64,000 nt of DNA from Caldimonas tepidiphila. Its GTDB lineage: Bacteria > Pseudomonadota > Gammaproteobacteria > Burkholderiales > Burkholderiaceae_C. Location: positions 124,001 through 188,000 of the forward strand of contig NZ_QXMG01000002.1 in assembly GCF_003569765.1 (NCBI RefSeq), in the 5' to 3' direction. Below the pieces are notes generated by a model. That model was given only the letters and a program-made list of their open reading frames with translations. It made no database searches and was not told the origin of the DNA. Below are positions 1 to 8,754 of the stretch, piece by piece; the stretch's first letter is position 1, and the number at the start of each line of letters is the position of its first letter. The translations under genes and the position numbers were made by a program.

Positions 1-703
1 CGAGGCGCTGGTGCACCCGGCGATGGCCGCGCACGGCGCGCCGCGGCGCGTGCTGGTGCTCGGCGGCGGCGACGGCCTCGCGGTGCGCGAGATCCTGAAG
101 TACCCCGGTGTCGAGCGCGTCACGCTGGTGGACCTCGACGCGAACGTCACGCGCCTGTTCGCCGCTCAGCCGCTGCTGCGCGAGCTCAACGGCGACGCGC
201 TGCGCTCGCCGAAGGTCGAGGTGGTCAACGCCGACGCCTTCCAGTGGCTCGAACAGCCGCACGAGCCCTGGGACGTGATCGTCATCGACTTCCCCGACCC
301 GAGCAACTTCTCGCTCGGCAAGCTCTACACCACCACCTTCTACCAGCGCGTCGACCAGCGGCTCGCCGCCGGCGGCTACCTGGTGGTGCAGACCAGCTCG
401 CCGCTGATCGCGCGGCGCAGCTTCTGGACCGTGGCGGCGACGCTCGAGGCGGTGGGCCTCGCCGTCACGCCCTACCACGCCCATGTCCCGAGCTTCGGCG
501 AATGGGGCTTCATCGTCGCCGGCCGCCGGCCCTGGCGCATGCCCGACGCGCTGCCCGCGGGCCTGCGCTTCCTCACGCTCGAGGGGCTGCCCGCGCTGCT
601 GCACTTCCCGCCCGACATGGCGCGGCTGCCCGCGGAGCCGAACCGGCTGTCGAACCAGGTGCTGGTGCACACCTTCGAGCGCGAATGGGGCGCGCTGCAT
701 TGA
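1..703 (+). CDS. Spermidine synthase-like aminopropyltransferase, 5' truncated by window edge
   Basis: The reading frame is open from the first bases (Glu-Ala-Leu precede the GTG at 11), so the gene starts outside the window. The visible part carries the glycine-rich AdoMet-type motif LVLGGGDG, the acidic LVDLD strand and the DVIVIDFPDP segment, which are typical of polyamine aminopropyltransferases that use decarboxylated AdoMet. The stop overlaps the likely start of the FAD oxidoreductase downstream, so the two are probably translationally coupled. An AdoMet decarboxylase gene, which makes the cosubstrate, lies 3 kb away on the other strand. The aminopropyl acceptor cannot be read from the sequence, and many such SpeE-like proteins have an N-terminal membrane domain that would lie outside this window. 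Confidence 0.85.
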   Translation, partial: EALVHPAMAAHGAPRRVLVLGGGDGLAVREILKYPGVERVTLVDLDANVTRLFAAQPLLRELNGDALRSPKVEVVNADAFQWLEQPHEPWDVIVIDFPDPSNFSLGKLYTTTFYQRVDQRLAAGGYLVVQTSSPLIARRSFWTVAATLEAVGLAVTPYHAHVPSFGEWGFIVAGRRPWRMPDALPAGLRFLTLEGLPALLHFPPDMARLPAEPNRLSNQVLVHTFEREWGALH

Positions 704-2322
704 GGGCGGGCCTGACGCGCCGCGCGCTGCTCGGCGCCGGTGCCGCGGCGCTCGCGCTCGGCCCGGCGGGCTGCGGCCGCCCGCCGGCGTCCTTCGACGG
801 CGGCTGGGTCGGCGCGGCCGCCTCGCGCGGCCACCGGCTGCGCGAGGCCGGCCGCATCGTGCCCGCCGCGGCGGCACCCCCGCGACGCGCCTCGGTGCTG
901 GTGATCGGCGCCGGCATCGCCGGGCTCGCGGCGGCGCGCGAACTGGCGCGGCGCGGCATCGACGACGTGCGGCTGCTGGAGCTCGAGGACGCACCGGGCG
1001 GCAACAGCCGCGGCCACGCGGTCGGCGGCCTCGCCTGCCCGCTCGGCGCGCACTACCTGCCGCTGCCGGGCCCGCACGCGCACGAGGTGACCGGGCTGCT
1101 CGACTCGCTCGGCCTGTGCCGCGAGGAGGCCGGGCGCACGGTCTGGGACGAGCGCCACCTCTGCCACAGTCCGCAGGAGCGCCTCTTCATCGACGGCGCC
1201 TGGGTCGAGGGGCTGCTGCCGCCGGCCGAGCCGGGCTCGACGACCCAGGCGCAGTACCGGCGCTTCGCCGCCGCGGTGCGGCAGGCCTCGCGCGAGGCCG
1301 GCTTCGCGATGCCGACGCAGCGCGCCGGCTGGAGCGCCGCGCATGCCGCGCTCGACGCCCTCACCTTCGGGCAGTGGCTGCAGGCGCAGGGCCTCGACGA
1401 CGCGCGGCTGCTCTGGTACCTCGACCACTGCTGCCGCGACGACTACGGCGCCGGCATCGACGTGGTGTCCGCCTGGGCCGGGCTGCACTACTTCGCGAGC
1501 CGCCACGGCTTCCACGCGCCCGGCGACGAGGACGCCGCGCGCGAGCCGGTGCTCACCTGGCCCGAGGGCAACGGCTGGCTCGCCGAGCGCCTGGCCGCGC
1601 CGCTGCGCGAGCGGCTGCACACCGGCCGCACCGTGCTCGGCGTCGAGGAGTCGCGCCACGGCGTCACGGTGCGCGCCTGGGACGAGCGGCTCGGGCGGCC
1701 CGAGACGTGGCAGGCCGGCCACGTGGTGCTGGCGGTGCCGCTGTTCGTCGCCGCGCGGCTGCTGGAGCGGCCGCCCGCCGCGCTGGTCGAAGCCGTGCGG
1801 GCGCAGCGGCATGCGCCGTGGCTGGTGGCCAACCTGCGGCTCGACGAGCCGCTGGCCGTCGTGCCCGGCGGCGCGCCGCCCTCCTGGGACAACGTCGCCT
1901 TCGGCGGCGACGCGCGTGCGCTCGGCTACGTCGACGCGATGCACCAGGCCCTGCGCCCGCACCCCGGCCCGACGGTGCTGACGGCGTACTGGGCGCTGCC
2001 GCAGGCGCAGCGCGCCGCGCTGCTGCAGCGGCCGTGGCGCGACTGGGCCGAGGCGGTGATCGCCGACCTCGCGCCGCTGCACCCGGACCTGCCGGCGAAG
2101 GTGCGCCGCGCCGAGCTGATGCGCTGGGGCCACGCGATGAGCATCCCGCTGCCCGGTGTGCGCGGCAGCGCCGCGCTGCGCGCGCTCGGCGAGACCGGCA
2201 CCCGGGTGCGCTTCGCGCATGCCGACCTGTCGGGCTACTCGGTGTTCGAGGAGGCCTACACCCGGGGCATGCAGGCCGGCGCCGCGGTGGCGGCACGGCT
2301 CGGGGCGGCCCGCAGAGCTTGA
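700..2322 (+). CDS. Exported FAD-dependent amine-oxidase-like protein
   Basis: About 540 residues. The N-terminus (LTRRALLGAGAAALALG then GPAGCG) looks like a Tat or lipoprotein signal, so the enzyme probably acts outside the cytoplasm. A dinucleotide-binding motif VLVIGAGIAGLAAARELARRG and the GGNS motif near residue 100 mark the FAD-binding amine oxidase/NAD(P)-binding Rossmann superfamily. I chose the TTG at 700 because it overlaps the TGA of the aminopropyltransferase gene and puts the signal sequence at the N-terminus. The frame is open further upstream, but that part is the shadow of the previous gene. Genetic coupling to a SpeE-like enzyme suggests it acts on a polyamine or related amine; this is inference. 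Confidence 0.75.
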   Translation: MRAGLTRRALLGAGAAALALGPAGCGRPPASFDGGWVGAAASRGHRLREAGRIVPAAAAPPRRASVLVIGAGIAGLAAARELARRGIDDVRLLELEDAPGGNSRGHAVGGLACPLGAHYLPLPGPHAHEVTGLLDSLGLCREEAGRTVWDERHLCHSPQERLFIDGAWVEGLLPPAEPGSTTQAQYRRFAAAVRQASREAGFAMPTQRAGWSAAHAALDALTFGQWLQAQGLDDARLLWYLDHCCRDDYGAGIDVVSAWAGLHYFASRHGFHAPGDEDAAREPVLTWPEGNGWLAERLAAPLRERLHTGRTVLGVEESRHGVTVRAWDERLGRPETWQAGHVVLAVPLFVAARLLERPPAALVEAVRAQRHAPWLVANLRLDEPLAVVPGGAPPSWDNVAFGGDARALGYVDAMHQALRPHPGPTVLTAYWALPQAQRAALLQRPWRDWAEAVIADLAPLHPDLPAKVRRAELMRWGHAMSIPLPGVRGSAALRALGETGTRVRFAHADLSGYSVFEEAYTRGMQAGAAVAARLGAARRA

Positions 2323-2479
2323 CGATCGTCAAGCTCGGGAGCGATGCGGTGCGGCCACGCGAATGCCCCAGGAGCCGAGCAGAAAACCCCAGCAAGTCAC
2401 GCCGCCGTCAAATCGCGTTCATAGCGATTTCATGTTTGTTGCTTAATGTAACTCCGTCGTCTTCACGCCGGAGCCCTCG

Positions 2480-3613
2480 ATGAGAACCCGTTATTTCCGC
2501 CATCTTTTTGCCGTGTCCGCATTCGCACTGACAGCGATTACCTCCGCGCAGGCCAGCGAGATCGTGATCGGGCAATGCGCGCCGCTTTCCGGCTCGCTGC
2601 GCGCGACCGGCAAGGAAATCGTGGCGGGCGCGCGGGCCTATTTCGAATTGGTCAATGCCGAGGGCGGCATCGCCGGGCGCAAGATCCGGCACGTCGTGAA
2701 GGACGACCTGTACGACACCGCCGAGACCGTGCGCCTGACGCAGCAGCTGATCGACAACGAGCGGGCCGTGGGCCTGATCGGCTACGCGGGCACCGGCAAC
2801 GTGGCCGAGTTGCTGCGCCAGGGCGTGCTGTCGAGCCGGCGCGTGCCGCTGGTCGCGCCCTTCACCGGGGGGGAGCCGCTCAGGAAGCCCTACAACCCCT
2901 ACGTCTTCCACATCCGCGCGAGCTACGCGGACGAGGTCGAACGCTTGGTGGAGCAGTTCACGCTGATCGGCCTGAAGAAGATCGCCGTCTTCTACCAGAA
3001 CGACGCCTTCGGCTCGACGGTGCTGTCGAGCGTGGAGAGCGCGCTCGCGCGCCGCGAGCTGAGCCTGGTGGCGCGCGGCAGCTACGAGAAGGGCAGCGAG
3101 GACGTGGGCGCGGCGGTGGCGGCGATTTCCAGGGGCGCCCCCCAGGCGGTGCTGATGGTCGCGGTAATGCGGCCGGCCGCGGCCTTCGTGCGCGAATATC
3201 GCAAGCTGCATCCGGGAACGCAGATTTCCGGCCTGTCCGTCATCAGCGGCTCCGAATTCCACGCCGTGGCCGGCACCGATTCGGCACGCGGCATCGGCAT
3301 CACGCAGGTGGTTCCCTCGCCCTTCAACGGCTCGCTGAAGGTGGTGCAGGAATATCGCGAGGCGATGCGCCGCCACGCGCCCGGCATGCCCTTCTCCCAT
3401 GCGAGTTTCGAGAGCTACCTGGGCGCGCGCGTGATGGTCGAGGGCTTGCGGCGCATCAAGGGCGAAATCAACTCCGCAGCGCTGCTGAAGGCGCTGGAGG
3501 GCGTGGACGTCGACCTGGGGGGGCACCACGTCCGCTTCGGTCCGGGTGATCGCGTCGGCTCGAAGTTCGTCGAGGTCACGCTGCTGCGCGACGACGGCGC
3601 GATGATCCGGTAA
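2480..3613 (+). CDS. Periplasmic ligand-binding protein of a branched-chain amino acid-type ABC transporter
   Basis: 377 residues with a classical signal peptide ending near AQASE. The mature part starts IVIGQCAPLSGSLRATGKE, and contains GLIGYAGTGN and the IAVFYQNDAFG strand, all characteristic of type I periplasmic binding proteins (LivJ/Peripla_BP_6). It would bind a small solute in the periplasm. No permease or ATPase gene of such a transporter is adjacent, so it is an orphan binding protein or serves a remote transporter or sensor. A GGAG element lies about 8 bases before the ATG. The 157-base gap upstream is noticeably AT-richer than its surroundings and probably carries its promoter. 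Confidence 0.85.
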   Translation: MRTRYFRHLFAVSAFALTAITSAQASEIVIGQCAPLSGSLRATGKEIVAGARAYFELVNAEGGIAGRKIRHVVKDDLYDTAETVRLTQQLIDNERAVGLIGYAGTGNVAELLRQGVLSSRRVPLVAPFTGGEPLRKPYNPYVFHIRASYADEVERLVEQFTLIGLKKIAVFYQNDAFGSTVLSSVESALARRELSLVARGSYEKGSEDVGAAVAAISRGAPQAVLMVAVMRPAAAFVREYRKLHPGTQISGLSVISGSEFHAVAGTDSARGIGITQVVPSPFNGSLKVVQEYREAMRRHAPGMPFSHASFESYLGARVMVEGLRRIKGEINSAALLKALEGVDVDLGGHHVRFGPGDRVGSKFVEVTLLRDDGAMIR

Positions 3614-3629
3614 GGCCGCGCCGCCGCGC

Positions 3630-4034
3630 TCAGGCCCCGGGCAGCCCGACCGGGGCCTGCAGCCGCCCGCGCTGCAGCCGCTGCCGCTCGACCCGACCGG
3701 GCCGCAAGGCCGCCACCAGCGCGTCGAGCAGCGCCTGCGCGCGGGCGCGGTTGTCGGTGCTGAAGTTGCAGACGTAGACGTCGAGCGTCACGCCGCGCAG
3801 CTCCGGCCAGGTGTGCACCGCCAGGTGCGACTCCGCGAGCAGCACGACGCCGGTCACGCCCGACGGCGCCCCGGGCTCGGCGGGCGCGAAGCGGTGGAAC
3901 AGCTCGCCCACCGGGTGCAGGCCCGCCGCCTCGACCTCGCGCAGGCACAGCGCCCGCAGCAGCGCGGCGTCGCTCATCGCCGCGTGGTCGCTCGGGCAGC
4001 CATGGAGGTCGGCGGTGAGGTGCAGGCCGTGCAT
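3630..4034 (-). CDS. speD: S-adenosylmethionine decarboxylase proenzyme, prokaryotic type
   Basis: 134 residues, the usual size of the small bacterial class 1B enzyme. The self-cleavage site is visible as LLAESHLAVHTWPE. By family analogy the chain is cut between Glu68 and Ser69 to create the pyruvoyl group, with His74 and the Cys89 of DVYVCNFSTDN as processing and catalytic residues. It makes decarboxylated AdoMet, the aminopropyl donor for spermidine-type polyamines, and so fits the SpeE-like gene at the left end. The ORF ends convergently with the binding-protein gene. The only ATG that keeps the normal N-terminus (MHGLHLTADL) is at 4034. Confidence 0.93.
   Translation of the reverse strand: MHGLHLTADLHGCPSDHAAMSDAALLRALCLREVEAAGLHPVGELFHRFAPAEPGAPSGVTGVVLLAESHLAVHTWPELRGVTLDVYVCNFSTDNRARAQALLDALVAALRPGRVERQRLQRGRLQAPVGLPGA
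3631..3659. terminator. Stem-loop between convergent genes
   Basis: A perfect inverted repeat with 10-base arms (CAGGCCCCGG and CCGGGGCCTG) and a 9-base loop covers the last codons of speD and lies 18 bases after the stop of the binding-protein gene. It has no T-run, as is common in GC-rich genomes. It could end transcription from the left-hand gene; it overlaps coding sequence of speD. Confidence 0.45.
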
Positions 4035-4087
4035 GGGCCGCGATTATCCCGGCCGCCGGCGCCCCGCCCGCGCCTCCCGGCAGCGGC

Positions 4088-5578
4088 TCACTGCACGATC
4101 TTCACCAGCTGCCCCGGTCTGGGCTCGCCGCTCGCGTAGACGCCGTTGAGCAGCCGCAGCTGCTGCAGCGCGTTCTCGTCCAGCGCCGACTGGCGCGCCA
4201 GCTGCTCGAAGCCGCCGCGCGGATAGGGCACGGTGCGAAGCGTCCACGGCCTTGCGGCGCTGCGGTCGGCCGCGCTCATCGGCCGGAAGGACGCCAGCGC
4301 CTCCTGCAGCCGCGGCGCCGCCTGCTGCAGCGCGGCGCGGTCGCGCGCGGCCTGCAGGAACAGGTAGGGACGGTTCCCCGGCCCGGTGACGACGGTGGCA
4401 TCGACCGGCTGGGCGGCGCCCTGCGCGTTGCGGCGCACGCCGACGAAGCGCGTCGCCGGCATGCCGTTGACCGAGAAGCGCTCTGTGCGGCCCTGCTCGG
4501 GCTGGAGGACCTTGCGCAGGATCTCCTCGTGGCTGCGGCCCGCGTCGGGGGGCACCGGCCGCATCACGAGGCCAGCGCTGCCCTCGGGGCTCGCGACCAG
4601 CAGCGCGTCGGGCGCGTTGCGGATGCGCCAGCCCGCCGGCGCGGTCAGCGCGAAGCCGAGCGGCTCGTGATAGAAGTTGCGGCCCCGCGTCAGGCCCTGC
4701 TCCCGGCTCTCGCCGAAGGGCAGGCCGTCGATCATCCGCAGGTAGCGCGCGCGGCCCTCGTCCTGCGCGTAGCTGCCCTGGTAGCGGCTCGCGATCTCGG
4801 TGATCTCGTCGAGGCGCTGCTCGTTGCTCGGGTGCGAGGCGAGCCAGCTTCCCGCGTCGCCGCGCGGCTCGCGCCCCTGCGCGCGTGCGAGGTCGGCGGC
4901 GTAGCGCTCCTGGTCCTGCAGCACGCGGATCACGTCGATCATGTTCTTCGGGTCGTAGCCGGCGCGCGCGAGGTACTCGGCGGCGAGCTGGTCCGACTGC
5001 AGCTCCTGCCCGCGGCCGTAGGACGCCACGTAGCCCGCCGCCACGCCCTGCGAGACCTGCGACGCGAGGTCGGCCGCGCCGCTCACGCCGCGCCCCTCGA
5101 GCACCGCGCCGAGGATCGTGGCCGCCAGCACGCCGAGCCCGGCGGTCTGCTGGCGCGTGGCGCGCTGCGAGCCGTGGCGCGCGGTGACATGGCCGATCTC
5201 GTGCGCGATCACGCCGGCGAGGTCGGCCTCGCTCTCCATGTAGGCCATCAGCCCGCGCGTGACGTAGACGTAGCCGCCGGGCAGCGCGAAGGCGTTGACC
5301 TCGGGGCTGTCGAGCACCGTGAAATGCCACTTCAGCTCGCTGCGGTGCGAGTGCCTGGCGAGGCGCTGGCCGAGCTCGTCGACGTAGGCCTGCAGCTTCG
5401 GGTCCTTGTACTCGCCGTACTCCGCGAGGATCTGCGGATGCGCCTTGCGGCCCTCGGCGATCTCGGTCTGCACGTCCATCACCGTGCGCTCGGCCTCGCC
5501 GGTCACGGGGTTCTCGACGGTGGCGCAGCCGCCGAGCACGGCCACGGACAGGGACAGGGACAGCAGCAGGCGACGCAT
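4088..5578 (-). CDS. M48-family zinc metalloprotease lipoprotein with LysM-like C-terminus
   Basis: 496 residues. The N-terminus has a lipoprotein signal with the lipobox LGGC (Cys18), so the protein is probably anchored in the outer membrane facing the periplasm. The zinc-binding helix HEIGH is at residues 126-130 and a downstream Glu in the GQELQSDQLAAEYLARAGYDP segment supplies the third ligand. This matches BepA/LoiP-like M48 peptidases that take part in outer-membrane protein quality control. The last 60 residues (TLRTVPYPRGG...LRLLNG...PGQLVKIVQ) look like a LysM-type murein-binding module. It is transcribed alone. The ATG at 5578 is followed directly by the signal peptide. Confidence 0.88.
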   Translation of the reverse strand: MRRLLLSLSLSVAVLGGCATVENPVTGEAERTVMDVQTEIAEGRKAHPQILAEYGEYKDPKLQAYVDELGQRLARHSHRSELKWHFTVLDSPEVNAFALPGGYVYVTRGLMAYMESEADLAGVIAHEIGHVTARHGSQRATRQQTAGLGVLAATILGAVLEGRGVSGAADLASQVSQGVAAGYVASYGRGQELQSDQLAAEYLARAGYDPKNMIDVIRVLQDQERYAADLARAQGREPRGDAGSWLASHPSNEQRLDEITEIASRYQGSYAQDEGRARYLRMIDGLPFGESREQGLTRGRNFYHEPLGFALTAPAGWRIRNAPDALLVASPEGSAGLVMRPVPPDAGRSHEEILRKVLQPEQGRTERFSVNGMPATRFVGVRRNAQGAAQPVDATVVTGPGNRPYLFLQAARDRAALQQAAPRLQEALASFRPMSAADRSAARPWTLRTVPYPRGGFEQLARQSALDENALQQLRLLNGVYASGEPRPGQLVKIVQ

Positions 5579-5713
5579 GACGGACCTCGATCAGGAACGG
5601 GACGGGAGCGCCCCGGACGCGGCAGCTTCCATGCCCGGCCCCCGGGAGCGTGCCGCACCGGCGCGGCACGGGCGCTATGCTGCCATCAGGCAATCCGCAG
5701 GGATGAACCCGCG

Positions 5714-6313
5714 ATGAACAGGAGACGACAGCTCGCCGCGCTCGCCGCGCTCGCCGCGCTCGGCACGGCCACGGCTTGCGCGCGCGCCGCCGCGCCGCAG
5801 CCCGCCCGGCAGCCCGGCCCGGCGCTGCTGACGCTCAGCGGTGCGGTCGAGCGCACCAACCGCGGTGCGCTCGACCCGGCACTGGACCAGCTGATGGTCA
5901 AGCACCAGGTGAGCTTCGGGAAGGCCCGCACGCTCGACACCGCGGCACTGGCGGCGATGCCGGCCGTGACGATCCGCCCGACCCTCGAATACGACCGCAA
6001 GCCGCACACGCTCGCCGGCCCGCTGCTCGCCGACGTGCTGCAGGCGGCCGGCGCGCCGCAGCAGCCCTCGACGACGCTGCTGCTGCGCGCGATCGACGGC
6101 TACGCGGTGGCGCTGCCGCTGATGCAGGCGCGCCGGCAGCGCTTCATCGTCGCCACGCATCTCGACGGCCGCCCGCTCCCCCTCGGCGGGCTCGGGCCGC
6201 TGTGGGCGGTCTACGATGCGGACCGGGTGCCCGAGATGGCGGCCCGCCCGGTCGAGGAGCGATTCGCGCAATGTCCCTGGGGCCTCTACCACATCGAGGT
6301 GCGCAGCGACTGA
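5714..6313 (+). CDS. Small exported molybdopterin-oxidoreductase-like domain protein
   Basis: 199 residues with an N-terminal Arg-rich, Ala/Leu-rich export signal (MNRRRQLAALAALAALGTATAC). The body (LLTLSGAVERTN, LADVLQAAGA, and the C-terminal FAQCPWGLYHIEV) resembles the small stand-alone proteins annotated as molybdopterin-dependent oxidoreductases, which share the fold of the YedY/sulfite-oxidase cofactor domain. It is far shorter than true sulfite-oxidase-type enzymes, and whether it binds a cofactor cannot be told. The longer open frame upstream is antisense to the M48 gene, so I start at the ATG at 5714. Confidence in the family is moderate. Confidence 0.65.
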   Translation: MNRRRQLAALAALAALGTATACARAAAPQPARQPGPALLTLSGAVERTNRGALDPALDQLMVKHQVSFGKARTLDTAALAAMPAVTIRPTLEYDRKPHTLAGPLLADVLQAAGAPQQPSTTLLLRAIDGYAVALPLMQARRQRFIVATHLDGRPLPLGGLGPLWAVYDADRVPEMAARPVEERFAQCPWGLYHIEVRSD

Positions 6314-6421
6314 GCGACGAGCCCGCCCGGGCACGAGCGCTGCCCCGGATCCGGAACCGGGAGGCGTGCCCGCGGGTCGCCCCCGGAGCATCGCAGCCCC
6401 CTCCCGCAGACCGACCTGGCC

Positions 6422-7393
6422 ATGACGATTCCCGCCTCCTTTCGCCCCCTGCCGGACGGGCGCCCCGAAAGCCCGGCCCGCGCGGTGCTGCTGCGCGGCT
6501 GCGCGGCCGCCGTCGGCGCCGCGCTGCTGCCGGGCCCGGCCGCGGGGCGAAGCACCACAGAGAGGACGACCATGCAGCAACGAAGGATTCCGTCGAGCGG
6601 CCGGCTGCTGCCGGTGATCGGCTGCGGCACCTGGCAGACCTTCGACGTCGGCCGCGATGCGGCCGCGCAGGCGCAGCGCGCGGAGGTGCTGCGCGTGCTG
6701 TTCGAGAGCGGCGGCTCGGTGATCGACAGCTCGCCGATGTACGGCTCGTCCGAGGAGGTCGTCGGCACGCTGCTCGCGGCAGCCGGCAGCCGCGAGCGCG
6801 CCTTCCTCGCCACCAAGGTCTGGACCCGCGGGCGCGAGGCCGGCATCGCCCAGATGGAGCGCTCGATGGCGCTGCTGCGCACGCCGCACATCGAGCTGAT
6901 GCAGATCCACAACCTCGTGAACTGGCGCGCGCACCTGCCGACGCTGCGGGCCTGGAAGCGCGAGGGCCGCATCGGCCACCTCGGCATCACGCACTACACG
7001 CCCTCGGCGCACGACGAGCTGGCCGCGTTGATCGAGTCCGAGCCGCTGGACTTCGTGCAGCTCGACTACGCGATCAACGACCGCGCCGCCGAGGCGCGGC
7101 TGCTGCCGCTCGCGGCCGGGCGCGGCGTGGCGGTGCTGGTCAACCAGCCCTTCGGCGGCGGCGGCCTGCTGCGCTCGCTGCTCGGGCGGCCGCTGCCGGC
7201 TTGGGCCGGCGGGATCGGCTGCACGAGCTGGGCGCAGCTGCTGCTGAAGTTCGTGCTCTCGCACCCGGCGGTGACCTGCGTCATTCCCGGCACCGCACGC
7301 CCGGAGCACATGCGCGAGAACGCGCTCGCCGGCAGCGGCGAGATCCCGGAGCGCGCGTTCTGGCAGCCGCGGCTCGCGAGCCTGGGCTTCTGA
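6422..7393 (+). CDS. Aldo/keto reductase
   Basis: The catalytic tetrad of the aldo/keto reductase superfamily is visible: Asp and Tyr in VIDSSPMYG, Lys in FLATKVW and His in MQIHNLVN. A TIM-barrel NAD(P)H-dependent carbonyl reductase is expected. Two starts are possible. From 6422 (323 residues) the N-terminus contains VLLRGCAAAVGAALLPGPAAG, which resembles an export signal without the twin arginines. From the ATG at 6571 (274 residues) a good GAGAGGA ribosome-binding site sits about 8 bases upstream and the protein would be cytoplasmic. I give the longer form but consider the shorter about as likely. It follows the molybdopterin-like gene in the same direction. Confidence 0.85.
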   Translation: MTIPASFRPLPDGRPESPARAVLLRGCAAAVGAALLPGPAAGRSTTERTTMQQRRIPSSGRLLPVIGCGTWQTFDVGRDAAAQAQRAEVLRVLFESGGSVIDSSPMYGSSEEVVGTLLAAAGSRERAFLATKVWTRGREAGIAQMERSMALLRTPHIELMQIHNLVNWRAHLPTLRAWKREGRIGHLGITHYTPSAHDELAALIESEPLDFVQLDYAINDRAAEARLLPLAAGRGVAVLVNQPFGGGGLLRSLLGRPLPAWAGGIGCTSWAQLLLKFVLSHPAVTCVIPGTARPEHMRENALAGSGEIPERAFWQPRLASLGF

Positions 7394-7405
7394 GCGGCGG
7401 CGGCC

Positions 7406-8608
7406 TCAGGCGCGCGGTCTCAGCAGGACCGGCCCGCGGTTGGAGATCGCCGCGATGGTGCCGTCGTTCGCAATCGCGGTCGCGCGCAGGACCACCAGGC
7501 CCTCGGGCGCATCGATCAGGTCCCGGTTCAGGTCGACGAAGCCCTGCTGCGCCGACCAGGTGAAGGCGCGGTCGGCCTGCGCGCCGCTCGAGGAGTAGCC
7601 GACCACCTGCCCGCGGTCGTTCAGCGCGATCACGCGCGCGCTGCGGCCCTCCGGCACCTCGATGAAGCGGAAGCCCGCGCCGCCCGGGCCCCAGATGAAG
7701 GGCCGGTCGCGCACCCCGCCGCCCGCGGGCTCGATCGCGTAGCCGGCGATCTGGCCCTCCTCGTTGATCTCGACCAGGCTCCAGCCGGGGAAGGACGCCG
7801 TCGTCAGGTCCTCGATCGTGCCGGAGGCGCTGCGGAAGAAGGGCGTGACGCCGCCCGACGCATTGCGGCGCACCCCGGCGATCTCGCCGCGCTCGTTGAT
7901 GCTCGTCGCGTCGAGCTGCTGCCCCTCCGGCTCGAGGCGGACCACCGGCTCGGTCGGCGACCAGATCGCCGAGCCGTTGACCGTGCGGCCGACCACCTGG
8001 TTGCGGTCGTTCAGGTCGTTGAGGTCGAGGATGCCCGCCTCCTGGAACAGGTTGCGCGTGGGCTGGTTCGGCAGGGCGACCAGGCCGGCCCGCCCCGTGC
8101 CGGGCAGCAGCGCGATGCCGCCCACCGTGCCGCCGACGTTCACCGCCAGCGCCTGCGACTCGGCGGTGGTGAGGTCGGTGAAGACGCGCGTGAGGACGCC
8201 GTCCTGCCAGGTGAAGGCGCGCGGCGTGTTGCCCGCGTCCCAGTAGACGCCGGCCACGCGCCCGGACTCGTTCACGGCCCGCGGCGACACCTCCATGCCC
8301 TGCGGCGCGGTGATGTTGCGGACCTGGTTGCCGTCGTAGTGGAAGGCGCGCAGCTCGTCCGCGGAGAGCTGCATGTAGCCCGCGACCTGCCCGCGCTCGT
8401 TGATCGCTCGGGGGAAGATCCAGCCTTCGGTGCCCGCCACGCCGAGCACCTGCACCGCGTAGCGGCTGGGCGTCGTCAGGCGGATGCCGCCACCGTCGCC
8501 CCCGCCGCCTCCGCCGCAGCCGGAGAGCGCCAGCAGCGACAGGCCGGCGAACGACACCAGGAAATTCCGCCGAGCTTCTCGGTGGGGAGCGTTTTTCGGG
8601 TGAACCAT
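7406..8608 (-). CDS. HAF-repeat lipoprotein
   Basis: 400 residues from the ATG at 8608, which has an AAGGAGA element 8 bases upstream; the in-frame codons further upstream are less likely. The signal peptide ends in LLALSGC followed by a run of glycines, so this is a lipoprotein. The rest is built from about eight repeats with the pattern (I/L)N(E/D)RGQVAGY followed by AF.W, matching the extracellular HAF-repeat family (beta-propeller-like repeats of unknown function). No catalytic motif is visible. It reads toward the aldo/keto reductase end and is separated from the tannase gene by 146 bases. Confidence 0.8.
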   Translation of the reverse strand: MVHPKNAPHREARRNFLVSFAGLSLLALSGCGGGGGGDGGGIRLTTPSRYAVQVLGVAGTEGWIFPRAINERGQVAGYMQLSADELRAFHYDGNQVRNITAPQGMEVSPRAVNESGRVAGVYWDAGNTPRAFTWQDGVLTRVFTDLTTAESQALAVNVGGTVGGIALLPGTGRAGLVALPNQPTRNLFQEAGILDLNDLNDRNQVVGRTVNGSAIWSPTEPVVRLEPEGQQLDATSINERGEIAGVRRNASGGVTPFFRSASGTIEDLTTASFPGWSLVEINEEGQIAGYAIEPAGGGVRDRPFIWGPGGAGFRFIEVPEGRSARVIALNDRGQVVGYSSSGAQADRAFTWSAQQGFVDLNRDLIDAPEGLVVLRATAIANDGTIAAISNRGPVLLRPRA

Positions 8609-8754
8609 GGACGAGTCTCCTTGAGATCGTGTCAAGGTAGTTTCTCGTCGCGTGTACCGGCACCCCCCGGGAAAAGGGGCCCTTCACCGGCGGGATTGAA
8701 AGCGAAGTTTTCGCCTTCGTAACCGCCGGTGCCGGCCCTCCCCCGAGGGCACGC

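Noticed and set aside
244-699. Long N-terminal extension of the FAD oxidase frame
   Set aside because: It overlaps the aminopropyltransferase coding frame and has no protein-like sequence; the signal peptide starts at about codon 153.
2323-2479. AT-rich gap as possible small RNA gene
   Set aside because: No terminator-like hairpin or conserved fold was visible; it is more simply the promoter of the binding-protein gene.
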